Shown here piece after piece: positions 1 to 13,600 of a DNA stretch of 64,000 nt. This DNA comes from Clostridium sp. Marseille-P2415. GTDB lineage: Bacteria; Bacillota; Clostridia; Lachnospirales; Lachnospiraceae. The notes under the pieces are model-generated. The model saw only the letters and a program-made list of their open reading frames with translations. It did no database searches and was not told the origin of the DNA. Made by a program: the position numbers and the translations under genes. The stretch is taken from contig NZ_LT732526.1 of assembly GCF_900155545.1 (NCBI RefSeq), positions 3,583,402 through 3,647,401 on the forward strand. The letters run 5' to 3'. Position 1 is the stretch's first letter; the number at the start of each line of letters is the position of its first letter.

Positions 1-2
1 AT

Positions 3-1094
3 CTGGGAAAGCGATCCAACAGCAAAATAAAACAGGCAATCACGGAAAGCAAGAATAAAAACTTGAAATTAGAGCGCTCATTTGTACCTTATAATATCCT
101 TCAGCAAATGATTCTCTATGGAACCGGTGTCATCGTTCTTGCAGAGGCTCTGCTCTTTTATCTGAAGGGCACCATGGATTTGTCCGTTTGCCTGTTAATG
201 GCAGTTGCTTCCTTTATGCTTTTCGGGCAGCTCCAATCCGCAGGGAATACTTCGTCTTTACTGCGTTTACTGGATGCGTCTATTGACAGTGTGGAAGAAA
301 TCGACAAAACACCTGTTATAGACCAACACGGAAAACCGCAGATTCCCGACAATTACCATATTGCCTTCAAAGATGTGTCCTTTTCTTATGGTGAGCATAA
401 AATTTTGGAGCACGTCAGTTTTTCAATACCGGAAAAAACGACAACAGCTATCGTAGGACCTTCCGGTGCGGGTAAAAGCACCTTGTGCAATTTGATTGCC
501 CGCTTTTGGGATGTTGATGGCGGTCAAATCACAATTGGCGGTATTGATGTTCGTAACTATACATTGGACAGCTTGCTCACTAATATCAGTGAAGTCTTCC
601 AGGAAGTCTATTTATTCGCAGACACAATTGAAAACAACATTAAATTTGGAAACCCTGATGCTTCACACAAGGAAGTTGCCGCGGCAGCGAAAAAAGCATG
701 CTGTCATGACTTTATTATGGGCTTGCCAGACGGTTACCATACCATAATCGGTGAAGGAGGGGCCACGCTGTCCGGCGGAGAAAAGCAAAGAATTTCTATT
801 GCCAGAGCCATTTTAAAAAATGCGCCCATCATAATTTTGGACGAAGCTACATCCAGTGTTGACCCGGAGAATGAGAGCCTGCTGATGAATGCTATTACAA
901 AATTGACGGAAAACAAAACTGTAATTATGATTGCTCATCGTTTGAAAACTGTCAGAAATGCAAATCAGATTTTTGTCTTATCTGAAGGAAATATTGTTCA
1001 AAGGGGTACCCATGAAGAATTATTGGCGCAACCGGGAATATATGCTGATTTTATTGGTGTACGAAAAAAAGCAATTGGGTGGAAGCTGAAATGA
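3..1094 (+). CDS. ABC transporter, fused permease-ATPase (5' end outside window)
   Basis: C-terminal part of an exporter-type ABC protein that couples ATP hydrolysis to movement of a substrate across the membrane. The frame is open to the left edge, so the true start lies outside the window. What remains is the last membrane segments (about nt 110-230) and a complete nucleotide-binding domain: Walker A GPSGAGKST (about nt 455-480), signature LSGGE (about nt 768), Walker B IIILDEAT (about nt 832-852) and the switch AHR (about nt 937). A DtxR-type metal regulator gene follows within 100 nt on the same strand. That arrangement is common for siderophore or iron-linked ABC pairs, so an iron-related role is plausible but not shown. 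The substrate cannot be read from this part. Confidence 0.9.
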   Translation: MGKRSNSKIKQAITESKNKNLKLERSFVPYNILQQMILYGTGVIVLAEALLFYLKGTMDLSVCLLMAVASFMLFGQLQSAGNTSSLLRLLDASIDSVEEIDKTPVIDQHGKPQIPDNYHIAFKDVSFSYGEHKILEHVSFSIPEKTTTAIVGPSGAGKSTLCNLIARFWDVDGGQITIGGIDVRNYTLDSLLTNISEVFQEVYLFADTIENNIKFGNPDASHKEVAAAAKKACCHDFIMGLPDGYHTIIGEGGATLSGGEKQRISIARAILKNAPIIILDEATSSVDPENESLLMNAITKLTENKTVIMIAHRLKTVRNANQIFVLSEGNIVQRGTHEELLAQPGIYADFIGVRKKAIGWKLK

Positions 1095-1190
1095 GTAACA
1101 CCTGTTACAAACAGGAAAGCATTCATGGAACTTAAGAACATTCTACTGACAAACTGACAGCATGCAGGCAAAATAGGAGGTGATTCTTTG

Positions 1191-1547
1191 ATGATTGGAA
1201 AATCTCTGGAAGATTATTTGAAAACAATTCTGATACTGAAAGAAAAACTTGGCATTGTCCGGTCTGTGGATGTCGCCAGATATATGAATTTTTCAAAGGC
1301 AAGTGTCAGCCATGCGGTAAAACTCCTCAGACAAAAGGGATTGTTGGCCGTAGATGGTGAATGGAATTTACGGCATGAATGTTTTGCGGAAATCCTCACA
1401 TCACTGGGAGTAGATGAAAAGACCGCAGAGCAGGATGCCTGTCAGATTGAGCATATCGTTAGTAATCAAACTTTTGAAAAAGTAAGAAGTGCATATTTGG
1501 CTCAAAATCCTGAAACAGGTCTCTGTCTTTTTCGGAATCTCAAATAA
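1191..1547 (+). CDS. DtxR/MntR-like metal-dependent regulator, internally shortened
   Basis: The N-terminal winged helix-turn-helix is clear (EDYLKTILIL, then SKASVSHAVKLLRQKGLL), and the C-terminal part matches the metal-binding/dimer domain (GVDEKTAEQDACQIEHI). Between them the usual wing segment, of the form LTxxGxxxAxxIYER, is missing: the sequence goes from KGLLAVDGEWNL directly into RHECF. This is an in-frame loss of roughly 15-20 residues. An AGGAGG precedes both TTG at 1188 and ATG at 1191; ATG is chosen, but either fits. It lies just after an ABC transporter, its likely target. Without the wing, DNA binding may be impaired, so the gene may be decaying. Confidence 0.75.
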   Translation: MIGKSLEDYLKTILILKEKLGIVRSVDVARYMNFSKASVSHAVKLLRQKGLLAVDGEWNLRHECFAEILTSLGVDEKTAEQDACQIEHIVSNQTFEKVRSAYLAQNPETGLCLFRNLK

Positions 1548-1821
1548 CAACCTGTCCAAAGACACAGGGTCTAAGGCGCTTTCCGGCGCTATGAGAGCCT
1601 GGCTGTCTAAACCACTCAGGGTCTGCCTTCTCCACAAGAGGGTAGGCCGAACTGATACATAACTGCTAATGGAAATCGTCAGGTCTATCCAATCCGTTAA
1701 TTAAGAATGATTTTATTAGCAGATAGATTTTCAGTCTTTAGCAGTTCACCTGGAATTTACACAAGGTTCACTTTTCATAATGTATTAGCATATTAGCAAA
1801 ACCAGAGGTAACACGGAAAAT
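1548..1821. other. Intergenic stretch with no recognisable gene
   Basis: No convincing reading frame or RNA gene was found. The stretch contains a short hairpin GGCGC-TTTC-CGGCGC near 1573, the 8-mer CAGGGTCT twice (about 1565 and 1617), and several TTAGCA words between 1665 and 1800. It may be eroded coding sequence next to the shortened regulator. Confidence 0.4.
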
Positions 1822-1860
1822 AAAAAAAGCCAAAAACCCGGCAAAATCAGGTTTTTGGCA
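1822..1860 (-). terminator. Intrinsic terminator of tRNA-Arg
   Basis: Ten-bp stem GCCAAAAACC / GGTTTTTGGC (1829-1838 with 1850-1859), followed on the - strand by seven T. It lies 11 nt downstream of the tRNA. Confidence 0.85.
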
Positions 1861-1870
1861 TTATTTCCAG

Positions 1871-1944
1871 CGTTCCCGAGGTGATTTGAACACCCGACCT
1901 ACCGCTTAGGAGGCGGTCGCTCTATCCAGCTGAGCTACGGAAAC
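1871..1944 (-). tRNA. tRNA-Arg (CCT anticodon)
   Basis: Read on the - strand, the 7-bp acceptor stem GTTTCCG/CGGGAAC closes with one G-T pair. The D arm has GCTC/GAGC, the anticodon stem is ACCGC/GCGGT with loop CTCCTAA (anticodon CCT), and the T stem is GGGTG/CACCT with loop TTCAAAT. The discriminator base is G. No CCA is encoded. It decodes AGG. Confidence 0.95.
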
Positions 1945-2040
1945 ATGGCTGTGCTGCAACAAACATTGTAACACAGTCCGTTTACTATTATATTCACAAT
2001 TACCCTTTTCGTCAAGACAAAACTTATATTTATTCCGCCT

Positions 2041-2928
2041 TTATTCCATCGGCTCTGCGAAATTCACGGTTCCCTGCATCCAGATCTGTCCCTTAAACCG
2101 GCGCCCGATCTCAGGAGTTCCCACCAGATCCTTTTTGGCAATTCCCACATGGAAAATCAAATCACTGCATTCCAGTGTAAAATCATAAACCTCTTCTTCC
2201 GTGATCTGATTTTTTTTCTCATCGATCTTGATGATCTCACCGATAATGGAGTACTGGTCACATTCCACGCCGCAAGGCATAAAACAGGAATCAATAATGG
2301 AATACAGATCCTCTTTCATCACCCTTCTGGAAGCCTGGGAATATAAATCGATATCTTCGATCGTCAGGGTTTCCATAGCGTCTTCATCGCCGTTCTTTGC
2401 CGCTTCCAAAAGCGTGTTGCGGTCTTTTGCCGCCACTCTGGCCTTTTCCCTCTGCTTCTCCGTTTTCTGGATGGGAAGAAGGATCTTTCCGCTTACCGCC
2501 AGGCCGGACAGACATGAATCCCTGTTATCCAGCGGATGATGATCTATCATCCGTTCCCTGCATTCAAAGGAATTGTCTATATAAAAGATCAGGGAAATCC
2601 CCACTTTATATTCATCCAAAAGGCCGGCATAGGTTTCCCGCTCCGTGTGGCGCTGGATGGAACAGGACACATCTGATGTCATGTCATTGCTTTTCAAATA
2701 CGGATAATAATAGCTTCTTTGAAAGTTACCTTCCCGGTCCATCTCTCCAAAAATGGCAATTCCCATACCCGGGGCCACTTCCTTACGAAGCTCACAGAGA
2801 TTGGACTCCTCATCAATCTGTATCCGTTTCATGCCGGATAAATCTTCGCAGAGCTTATCCAATAATTTCTCTATGTCCCTGTCTTTTTGATAAAGACTGA
2901 AACCAATGGTTCTTAAGAATTTGTGCAT
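2041..2928 (-). CDS. DUF3881 family protein
   Basis: A 295-residue cytoplasmic protein that I match to DUF3881, a family of unknown function found in Lachnospiraceae, by the opening MHKFLRTIGFS and overall composition. There is no signal peptide or membrane segment. The middle is charged and helix-prone (KTEKQREKARVAAKDRN). The frame extends 25 codons further upstream, but the ATG at 2928 has AGGTGAT eight nt ahead and begins the conserved part, so it is chosen. It lies downstream of gdhA on the same strand, separated by a probable terminator. No function is proposed. Confidence 0.75.
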   Translation of the reverse strand: MHKFLRTIGFSLYQKDRDIEKLLDKLCEDLSGMKRIQIDEESNLCELRKEVAPGMGIAIFGEMDREGNFQRSYYYPYLKSNDMTSDVSCSIQRHTERETYAGLLDEYKVGISLIFYIDNSFECRERMIDHHPLDNRDSCLSGLAVSGKILLPIQKTEKQREKARVAAKDRNTLLEAAKNGDEDAMETLTIEDIDLYSQASRRVMKEDLYSIIDSCFMPCGVECDQYSIIGEIIKIDEKKNQITEEEVYDFTLECSDLIFHVGIAKKDLVGTPEIGRRFKGQIWMQGTVNFAEPME

Positions 2929-2980
2929 AGAATCATCACCTGCTTTCTGTTTTTCTAAGATAATTTTCAGGAAAACAATA

Positions 2981-3000
2981 AGGCGAAGAATACTCCGCCT
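2981..3000 (-). terminator. Hairpin ahead of the DUF3881 gene
   Basis: Eight-bp stem AGGCGGAG / CTTCGCCT with a TATT loop, followed on the - strand by TATTGTTTT. It could be a weak second terminator behind gdhA or a leader hairpin of the DUF3881 gene. Confidence 0.4.
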
Positions 3001-3062
3001 CAAGCCTTATCGCTTATTATATACCATAAACGCAGATAATGCCAGTAAAATTTTTGTATTTT

Positions 3063-3104
3063 AAAAAATGAGGTCCGCCCCTTCCTCTCAAAGGTTCGAA
3101 CCTC
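3063..3104 (-). terminator. Probable terminator of gdhA
   Basis: Just after the gdhA stop, GAGGT (read on the - strand) can pair with ACCTC 25 nt later, followed by ATTTTTT. A competing GGTTCGAACC palindrome lies inside. Confidence 0.5.
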
Positions 3105-3110
3105 TATTTT

Positions 3111-4460
<1,350 letters not shown>

Positions 4461-4514
4461 TTAGATTATTTTATACACACTTCCATTAATAATATTAAGT
4501 TACGTAAAAATGGC

Positions 4515-4549
4515 AAAAAGGGGCCAGAACTCCCTCAAGTTCCGGCCCC
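4515..4549 (-). terminator. Terminator of the giant surface-protein gene
   Basis: Twelve-bp stem GGGGCCGGAACT / AGTTCTGGCCCC with one mismatch and a TGAGGG loop, followed by TTTTT on the - strand, 77 nt after the stop codon. Confidence 0.88.
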
Positions 4550-4625
4550 ATTGCCTTCGCATAACCTGTAAAAAATTATAACAAGTTAATTTAATAAAGT
4601 CAATAAACGGTTTTACTTTATTTTA

Positions 4626-7600
4626 TTAATTTTCCTTTTTCTTTTTGCTAAGTGCCGCATAAAGAGCCATCATGAATCCGGATAATGCTACCATCACCTT
4701 TCCGGCGGCATTTTTCCGTTCGCCCGTCTTAGGCAGATTGGCAAGCGGTACGTTTCCGTCGTCAATATTCAGTAGATCAACGGATCCGTCGCCTGGCAGA
4801 CCGGCAAGAGGCACCTGGTCCGGTATAATCGTCACAACACCGGGACCGTTTGAAGGATCTCCACCGGAAGAACCTCCCGGGGAACGTCCGCCGCCGCTGT
4901 CTCCCCCGCTGTTCCTTATTTTCTCATCCTGTATGGTAATGGTGAAGCTGTTGATTCCATCCAGAGTTACAGGCGGGATGTGATCGTTAATATAATATCC
5001 GGACGGAGCCTTTGTCTCAATGAAGGTATAGGTATCCTTCGGCAGTCTCTTAATGATAAACTGTCCGTCGCTGTCAGTTACAAACGTTCCGGCGGACGCC
5101 TTCTCGTCTGTATATCCGTCAAAGGAACCACCATTCAATTTTACGTATCTGCCATCCGAAGCTTTCAGGATAAACCCGGCACCGCCAAGCTTTGTATCCG
5201 CATAGACCGCATTGGTCTTTATTACGGTGATCTTTGAAGGCATATTGGCAATTGCGCCGTTGGTCTTTGTAAATAACACAGGTGCAGTATGCCGGATCAC
5301 CTTACTTGTTTCATTGACGGTAAACTCTGCGGTCCATGGTTCGCTGCCCAGGATATACCCATCCGGCGCTTTTGTCTCTGTCAGCCGGTAGGTTCCATAG
5401 GGCAGGTTTGTAATGACTCCCCTTCCGCTCAGCACAAAGGTTATGGTATTTCCGGCCACATCCCCTGTCGTCCAGGAAGCGCCCTCTGACGCTGCCTGAT
5501 AGCGGTAACTGTCCCAGGCTCCCGGAACCAGGGTTGAAAGGTTCGTAAGCGTGAATTCTGCTCCGTTAAGCCTCTTATCCGTGTTTTCGCTGTCTACCTT
5601 CTCCAGTTCCAGATTTCCGGTACTGATCTTATTGGTTATTGTCAGGGTTACAGATGAGTCTTTTGAAACAGCAGCCGCGCCGCTGTTATCCTTTAAGATG
5701 CTTCCATTGCCTTCCTCATCAATTCTGATATAGAATGGACCAATGGGATCATACCGGCCGGAAGAAATCTCCCTTATCCGGTAATCGCCGTGTTTTAAGC
5801 CCAGAAGAATCAGTCCGTCGCCGTCAGTCGTAAATAACCCAGTGTCAGATTCTGCACTCGCGTTAAACCGGCCAGCCCCAAAAACGGATAAAATACCCTC
5901 CTCTTCATACCGGCCCGGACCCAATATTTCGAACTGCATTCCGCTGATGCTGCGTCCAAGATCATCCACTTTCTTAAGCCGGAGTTCAAACTGTGCCCGC
6001 TCGTTGACAACCTGATTGCCGTTGCCAAGGTCAGCCGCCTTTTGATCCTCTGTAATGGTAAAGGTAAACTCAGCCTTTCCATTCAGGCTTAAATATCCTT
6101 TTGGTGCGTTCTCTTCCTTAAGCGTATAGGTTCCGTATGGGAGCCCTTCCATGCTTACATGACCGTTTACCGCCGTAAAGCGGATAACACTGGCCTCCGT
6201 CTCAACGCCGCTGATCCCCATTGCCTCCAGCTCTTCCTGGCTCCTCTGAACCAGATTTGCTGCAAAATGATCAAAGGCACCGTCTACCTCCGTTTCCTTC
6301 CCTGTCAGAGAAAACCGGGCCGACGCAAGGGCTTCTCCTGTTAAGCGGTCAACTTTATCAAATACCAGAGAACCGGTTCCATAGTCATTGGTTATAAAAT
6401 CACTGCCATCTGCCCGGACCGTAAAGACCTGGCTGTCATCCTTTAATGTCACTTCGTATACTCTGTCACTTGCCTCATAACCTGCAGGAGCCTTCTGCTC
6501 CTTCACATAATAGGTCCCCAGAGGAAGCATTTCTGATTCCCCAAAGCCGTCGTTTCCAGTTGTCATAGTTCCTGCAAGTGCTGTCAGACCCTCATCGGAG
6601 TAAATCCCGAATACTGCTCCGCCCAGCTTCCTTTCATGATCGTGGGACGCAACCTTGTTGATACGTATTTGGGCCCTGTTCCTCACATCATATACGATTA
6701 CAGTCTCTGTATTGCCTGACTGCAGTACCGTGACCGGCTGATCTGCAGATACTGCATAGTTGGCAGGCGCTTCGATTTCCTTCAAAATATAGTTTCCTGC
6801 CGGCAGGCGTTTTATGGTAACCCTGCCGTCGTTTCCGGTTGTGAACCTGGAACCATCCAATTCGCTGTCGTTAAACCCGCTGTAAGAATGATCTTCATTC
6901 AGGCTGACATATTTTCCATCTGCATTCATTAATACAAATACAGCACCGGACAGCACCTCATCCGTCACCTTATCCCGTTTTTCAATGTTCAGTTCATGAG
7001 GAATATTAACCACTGCATCGTTTCCTGTCAGACGGATCCCTTCATCGCTTTCAATATTAAACTCCCTGGTCCATTCACTTCCGCTGCTGAACAGATATCC
7101 TTCCGGCGCCTTAATTTCCTTCAGCGTATAGCTGCCGTATGGAATCTGTGTCAAAAGTCCTGTCTTTGAATCTGAACTTCCATCCACCTGGAACCGGATC
7201 CAGAGCCTTCCGCCGTCGTTTCCTGCCGATACACCGGAAACGCCCAGCCCGGTAACATGTTTCTGGTAAGCAGCGAACGCCCCTTCGATCACAGAGGTTC
7301 CGCTGAGCTCAAACTGAGCTCCCGCGATGGCTTCTCTGCTCTCACGGTCGACCTTCTCAATGGAAAGCTCTCCCGTCCTGACCTCATTTGTCACTGCCAC
7401 GTTGATCTGCTTCTGGTCCGCGCTGTTTAACGTAAGCTCGCTGCGGTCTTCGGCATCCAACAGGGATACCGTTCCATTCGCATCAATTCTCACGTAAAAT
7501 GGCTCAACCGTCTCATACCCCGCTGCATCCGACTCTTCGATCCTGTAATCCCCATAAGGCAGATTCCAGGTAACGAGGCCCTCTGCATTGGTTTCTTTCA

Positions 7601-10600
7601 CTTCATATCCGTTCCCGGACGGATCGTTTAACTTAAATTTCGTTTTGCCAAACGGGATCCAGGAACTGTTCCCATACTTTCCGGGACCGTAAATGGCGAA
7701 CTTTATTCCGGATACCTTATCATTTCCGGCATTATCTGCCTTCTTAAGGCTTAAGCCGTACTCTGTCCTGGTATTCTTAATGATGTTTCCTTCATGGTCC
7801 GCAAGCACTGCCTTCTGTCCGTCGGTTTCAATGTGAAATGTCATATCCGCCGGCTTCTTTGTGATATCATATCCATCCGGCACCCGGATCTCCGACAGGG
7901 TGTAGCTTCCAAATGGAATTCCTGTCAGTGTTACCTTGCCTGATGCCACTTCAAAATCGACTGAGCTGTCTGTGGCCTCTACCTCAGCCACTCCCATGGA
8001 GTCCGGATCAGCTTTCATAGCTGCCGTAAATGCTTTCCATGCATCTTCTACCACCGTACCGTTTTTCTCGATCCGGAATGCTGCTCCGGCCAGCTCTTTA
8101 CCAGTCAGTCCGTCTTCCTTCGTAAACTCCAGCATTCCCGACACATAGCTGTTCTGAACCGTTATGGTGCTCGGTACCGCATTCTCAGCCGTTTTAAACT
8201 CCTTGCTGGGCAATACCCAGGCCTTCTGACCGTTCACCTGATAGGATTCCATGACACTCATATCCCCGGTCCTTGCATCAGCGATCTGATATCCGGCGGG
8301 AGCACCATCCTCTACAATGATGTAATTCCGATAATACAGGAGTTCCCCGGCATTCCATACTGCCTCACCGTCTGACAGGACAGTACTTCCCTCAGCCGCC
8401 GGAGCACCAAGAATGCTTGCGTCCGTAATTCCGGTTTCACGAAATGTTTTCATTTCTTCGTTGGTAAACGGGCCATATGCTCTAAAGTGAGCGCCCTCCA
8501 CAGGGTTACCGGCTTGGTTGATCTTTTTAATTGTTACATTTCTGTACGGTACGAAACCAATGTCCTTTGTCTTGTCATAGTCATCTCCTGCCGACCACAG
8601 GAAGAAATCTTCAGAGGCATAAGAGCCCTTGACTTCGTTAAAGTTGCTGTCAAGGCTTTCCCCGTAATTGCTGCCCCCTGCTGCCAGAGTCTGAGGCAGC
8701 CTGGATCTTCCGGCTTCCTGATTTACCCCTGTTGCAAGCATAACAGGCTTCGCCAGCTTAAGCACCAGATCCTCATATCCTTCCGGCATGGTGCCGGTGG
8801 TCACATAAATCCGGTAATGGGCAGGATCTTCCCCTTTCAGCTTCGAAGGGATCAGCGATTGACCGCTGTACCAGCTGTCTTCCTGCTCTTTGGTGAATTC
8901 GGATCCGGTTATTCCGAACGGCTTAGCCGGGGTCAGCCCATCAAATAAGAATCTGGCATCGCTTAACCCTGCCGTACCTGCCGCTTCATCGTCACCGCTC
9001 TTACTGTACTTTAGCAGGCTGACGTTAAAATAACCGGATTGAAGCACCGGAAGCAAATCAGTCAGCAGATGATCCTTCTCAATACTTTCATCCTGTATTC
9101 CGTTGTTATTATCGTCGATCCAGATCCGTCCTGATACCTTTACATTGCCAGGAACCAGAACTACCTGAACCGCATTGCTGGTTTGAACCTGTGAAAATTT
9201 GGTGTCAGAAGTCTCTGATAAGTTTTTCTTATAGCTGTAGGAGGTTGCAAAATCGTTTACCGCATACCCATAAGCTTCCTCATCCAGTTCCTTCATTGTG
9301 GTATACGGAACCGCCGCCTTATAAGTCACCACCAGGTTCTCGCCCGGAGCCAGATAGAACCCGGGATCCGTGATTTTAATGCGGATGGCCGTCGGATCAC
9401 TGATACCGCCGTTCCAGAATCCATCGCTGTTATCATTCAGCATGGAGTCCCTGCCCGCTCTTGTTGTTTCTTTGTTCTGAAACGCCTCGCCGGAGTAAGT
9501 CACCTGATAGTCAAAGCCCCGGACCTTTCGTCCCGCCGTGTTATCTGTCCTGTTCTCAATGGCGATCGACTGGATATTCTCATATCCCAGCCGGTAATCA
9601 CTGAGCCGTTCAAAATTGCCGGTACTGTAATCTCCCTTGACCGGAAGGATATCCATGAGCTGCAGCTGGGTCACAAAATCCGTGGCAGAAGCATTGTTCA
9701 CAGTAAGCCGGTATAATACGGTACCGTCATAATCGGTCATATCCCCATCTTCCGCGCTCTTTGCTACCTTGCCCACCGTTGTTCCGGATACAAATCTCGT
9801 GTCTAAGTTCCCCTTTACCTCCTTATGGAGAATCAGCCCGGTTCCGGTGCTCATGGTGTTTTCGGCGGAGTCCGAGGCATACCCGTAGGTGCGGTATTTT
9901 TCATCCGGCAGCTGCACATCCTTTGGTAAGTCCGCGCTGGGCCATTTGCTTCCGGTCAAGGTCTCAATCATAAAGGAAGCACCTGTCTGGTTTAAGGAAA
10001 ATGCAGGCTGCAGAACATCACTTGTAACGTAGAGCTCATTGAGAATATTCTTTCCATAATTGATAATGCTCCCGGCAATCTGCGATTTTACCTGGACCGT
10101 TACGGATTCCCCCTTCTTTAACTCCCCATCCAGCTGAATGAACAGAGTCTCCTGACCGGTTTTCGCATCAACCTTTCTGATGGTTTTTTCAATCGTAACT
10201 CCTTTCGGTCCATCCTTTAACTCAACGGCCTTTAACAGGCGGTTTTCTCCGTTGGATTCTCCGGAAACGGTAACTCCAGGCGGAACATGGTCAATGAGGA
10301 CCGGCCTTCTCATCGGTACAATGCCGGAATCGTCACTTGTGGTAGCGTTCTTTACATAAAGCGTATATGTCAGGGTATCATCCGGCTGTATGCTTCTGAC
10401 CGGATCAACGCTCTTTTTTACCGAGATAACCGGCGCCTGGCTCTGAACAACCTGGAGGTCGCAGTCCTTCCTTGCCTCACTCGTTTCCTGACCCTGGGTC
10501 AGTGTTCCGTTCCAATCCCATTTCCTGAAGTACATGGTCGCATCGGCCTGATTACGGATATACTTGATTTCTTTCTTATAATTTCCATTGGACAGCTTTG

Positions 10601-13600
10601 CATCCTGACGGCTCAGCTTAACCGTGACCTCTACGCTTCCGGGCACAAAATCCTGGCCGAGAACATATTGGTTCTCCGTAGAGCCTTTCAGGGTGTCATT
10701 CCGGTAGCTGATCCGGAAGGATCTCACCTTTTTGCCGCCGGCCGGTTTTACCGGACTGATCTCACCGTCACCGGATACGCGGACACTCTGCACTTCTCCC
10801 ACCTGATTTCCATTAAAATCATAGAAAGTCACATCCGCCATAATGGTTCCTGTCTTTGCGTCCCTGATCCGGTTCTGCTCCGCCGCTTTTCCCGGCTTTA
10901 CTGAGGTGATCGTATATTTTTCATAGGTATACTCATCCTCAGAAAGAACATTTTTACCTGCATCCAGCATCTGCAATCCTGTATCATTGATCACAAACTG
11001 ATCCAGCGGTATGCTGTTGGTCACATTCGGAGTCAGCGTATAGGTTACAGTCTGGCCGTCATTCCACCAAAGATCCTTTAACGCAGCTGCGGAAGATGTC
11101 TTATCCAGTGTTACTCCGGTCTTCTGTTTCACATTTGTGAACTCGCAGGAACCGGGAATTTCTCCTTCTTTAATTGTTACTTCTTTCTTATAAATTGTTC
11201 TGGCATCATCCTTGTTGATGACATAGCCCTGGCTGTTCCGGGTGACCGCAGTCTCTTCAATCTCATAGGTTCCCGGCAACAGCTGTATGGTTGTGCCCGT
11301 TTCCCCATATGGTACGGCGATTAAATCCCCCACCTGTCTGCGGGTTTCTGCGTCTGTAACCTTCATAAATGCTGTAATTGCACCATCCGGATTATCAGAC
11401 TTATTTACATCGTTCTTAATGAGCTTTAAAGGCAGAGCTTCCTGGTTATGGGCCTTAAATCCATATACACCCGGAGAAACGGTTCCGCTTCCTGTCAGCA
11501 CATAAAGGTCAACACCGGTTATTGTTTCCCCGTTCTTTATCACATCCGCGGTTGTCGGAAGGATGGTTCCTTCCTCCCCTTCAAAGGAAGCCATACGGTA
11601 TGTTTCAAACCCCTGCTCCTTCTTCGTAACCTCATAAACGGCATAAGAATCGCCTGCCGGAAGCTCCAACCCCCGAAATGCCAGTTCACCCCCGGAATCG
11701 GTGGTTCCTCCGGCAACATAGTTCCACGGGCCGCTGCCGGATTTCCGGTAGAGTTCAAAGTCTAATCCGGCTTTTAATGATTCCGTGCCTCCATTCCCGC
11801 TGTATTTGGTGATCTGCAGATCAATGCCGCCCTGATTCTGTACGGTGAGCGGGCTTTCCATACCGGTTTCGACTGTTAACCCCTCCGCCGGTATGGCTGT
11901 CTGGATCGCAATGTAGCCTGCCGGAGCATTTACTTCTCTTACGTAATATGTTCCGGGGTTATAAGACTTGGTGGAGAATACAATTTCGTATACACCGCTC
12001 TGCCCGATTTCCGTGAAATCACCGACCTCCTTGGTCAGATCCGGATCGGAATACAGCTTAAAGGCTGCCCCGGATAATTTCTTTGAAGGATCCGCACCGT
12101 CAACCTTGGTCAGGCTTACCTTTGCCTTCGCATATTGGTTGTTAACCACAACGGATACCGGGCTGCCGGAAGTAAACTCGGCTCCCGTTCCTGCCTGAAT
12201 ATAGCCGTCTGCCCAAAGCGTTCCGTTTTGAATTCCACCTTCTGCCGGAATCATCCAGTCCGGATTTTCCTGTTCCTTCAGATAGTAGGCACCGCCTTCC
12301 GGATTCTGAGGAAGAAGTACGGTCCCGGCTGCGGTATAGTAACCATCCTGAGCCCTAAAGTTCCGAATTTTTACCTGGACCGGTTTATTTCCTTCATCCA
12401 ATACCCGCTTATAAGCATGATCGGAATACGTGTAAACATCAAATACGATTTCAGCCGGAAGCTTCTGCGCGATGTCCCCATCGTTCCGGAAACCATCGCC
12501 GAAATCAAGCCTTTTGGTTACTGTTAATTCTGCTTTCTTTCTGTTTTCAAAGGTCACATCGGCCGTTTCTTCATAGCCTGCTGCCATATCTCCCACAACA
12601 GCCGTAACCATTGGCTGTGCGGCAGCCGTATAACCTTCCGGAGCCTTTTGTTCCGTAATCCTATACCAGCCCGGCGAACAGTCCTTAAGCGCATAGGTGC
12701 CGTCTCCGTTATCGGTCAGACTTCCTGATATGGCCTCAAAGCCCTGTTCCGGTTTCTGATAACCTTCATCCTGCACATTCTGCAGCACGCCGCCGATTAA
12801 GTCAGTGCCTGACCGGAACTTCAAATATTCCAGCTGAAAGGAAGCTCCTGCCATCACCGGGCCACTTTCCTTCGTTTCCGCATCTGTTTTATGGATAACG
12901 AGCTCCGCAAGACGCGGATTTTTAACGGCTGCGGACACGGTCTTACCTGTCACGCTGTCTCCTGCAGGAGTTAAATACACCTTTTCCCCTTCGGCTTTGG
13001 CCATATATCCCACATTTACCGCTGACGTTTCAAAATAAACATTGGTTACGGCTTTTGCCGCATCAACACTTAAGGCTTCTCCCTTTATGGTGTAAACGCC
13101 GCTGTCCAGGTTTTTAAAGCTGGCAGCAAATCTGCCGTCCTCCATTTTCCCGGTAACAGCTTTTATCTCACTGCTCCCGGACTTTTGGATGGTAAATGCA
13201 ATTCCGTTAAGGCTTATGGAAGGATCCCCGTTCCATGTGGTTTTTTCAATCTCCAGATCCGGCTTCTCCGGATTGTAAACAGTCACAGTGGAAGGCGTGC
13301 TCCCTACCGTAAAATATCTCCAAAGATTGCTCTGGCCGGTATACATGGTGATATATTTCTTCTGCTGCCCGCCTGTCAGAGTTTCCTTCAGCCTGTAATG
13401 CCCGGCCTTTAAGCCACCCGGAACCGTTACCCGGCCATCGCTTCCGGTCGTATAAGTTCCCGTTTTAACATAGCTGTAGCCGGTATCCTTCCACTGATAC
13501 TGCCAGACTTCAAATTTCACTCCGCTTAACGGAGTTTTATCAATGTCCAGGCCAGCCAGTTCCTCATCTGTTTTACCAAAAGTGCCGGTATCAGGCCGGT

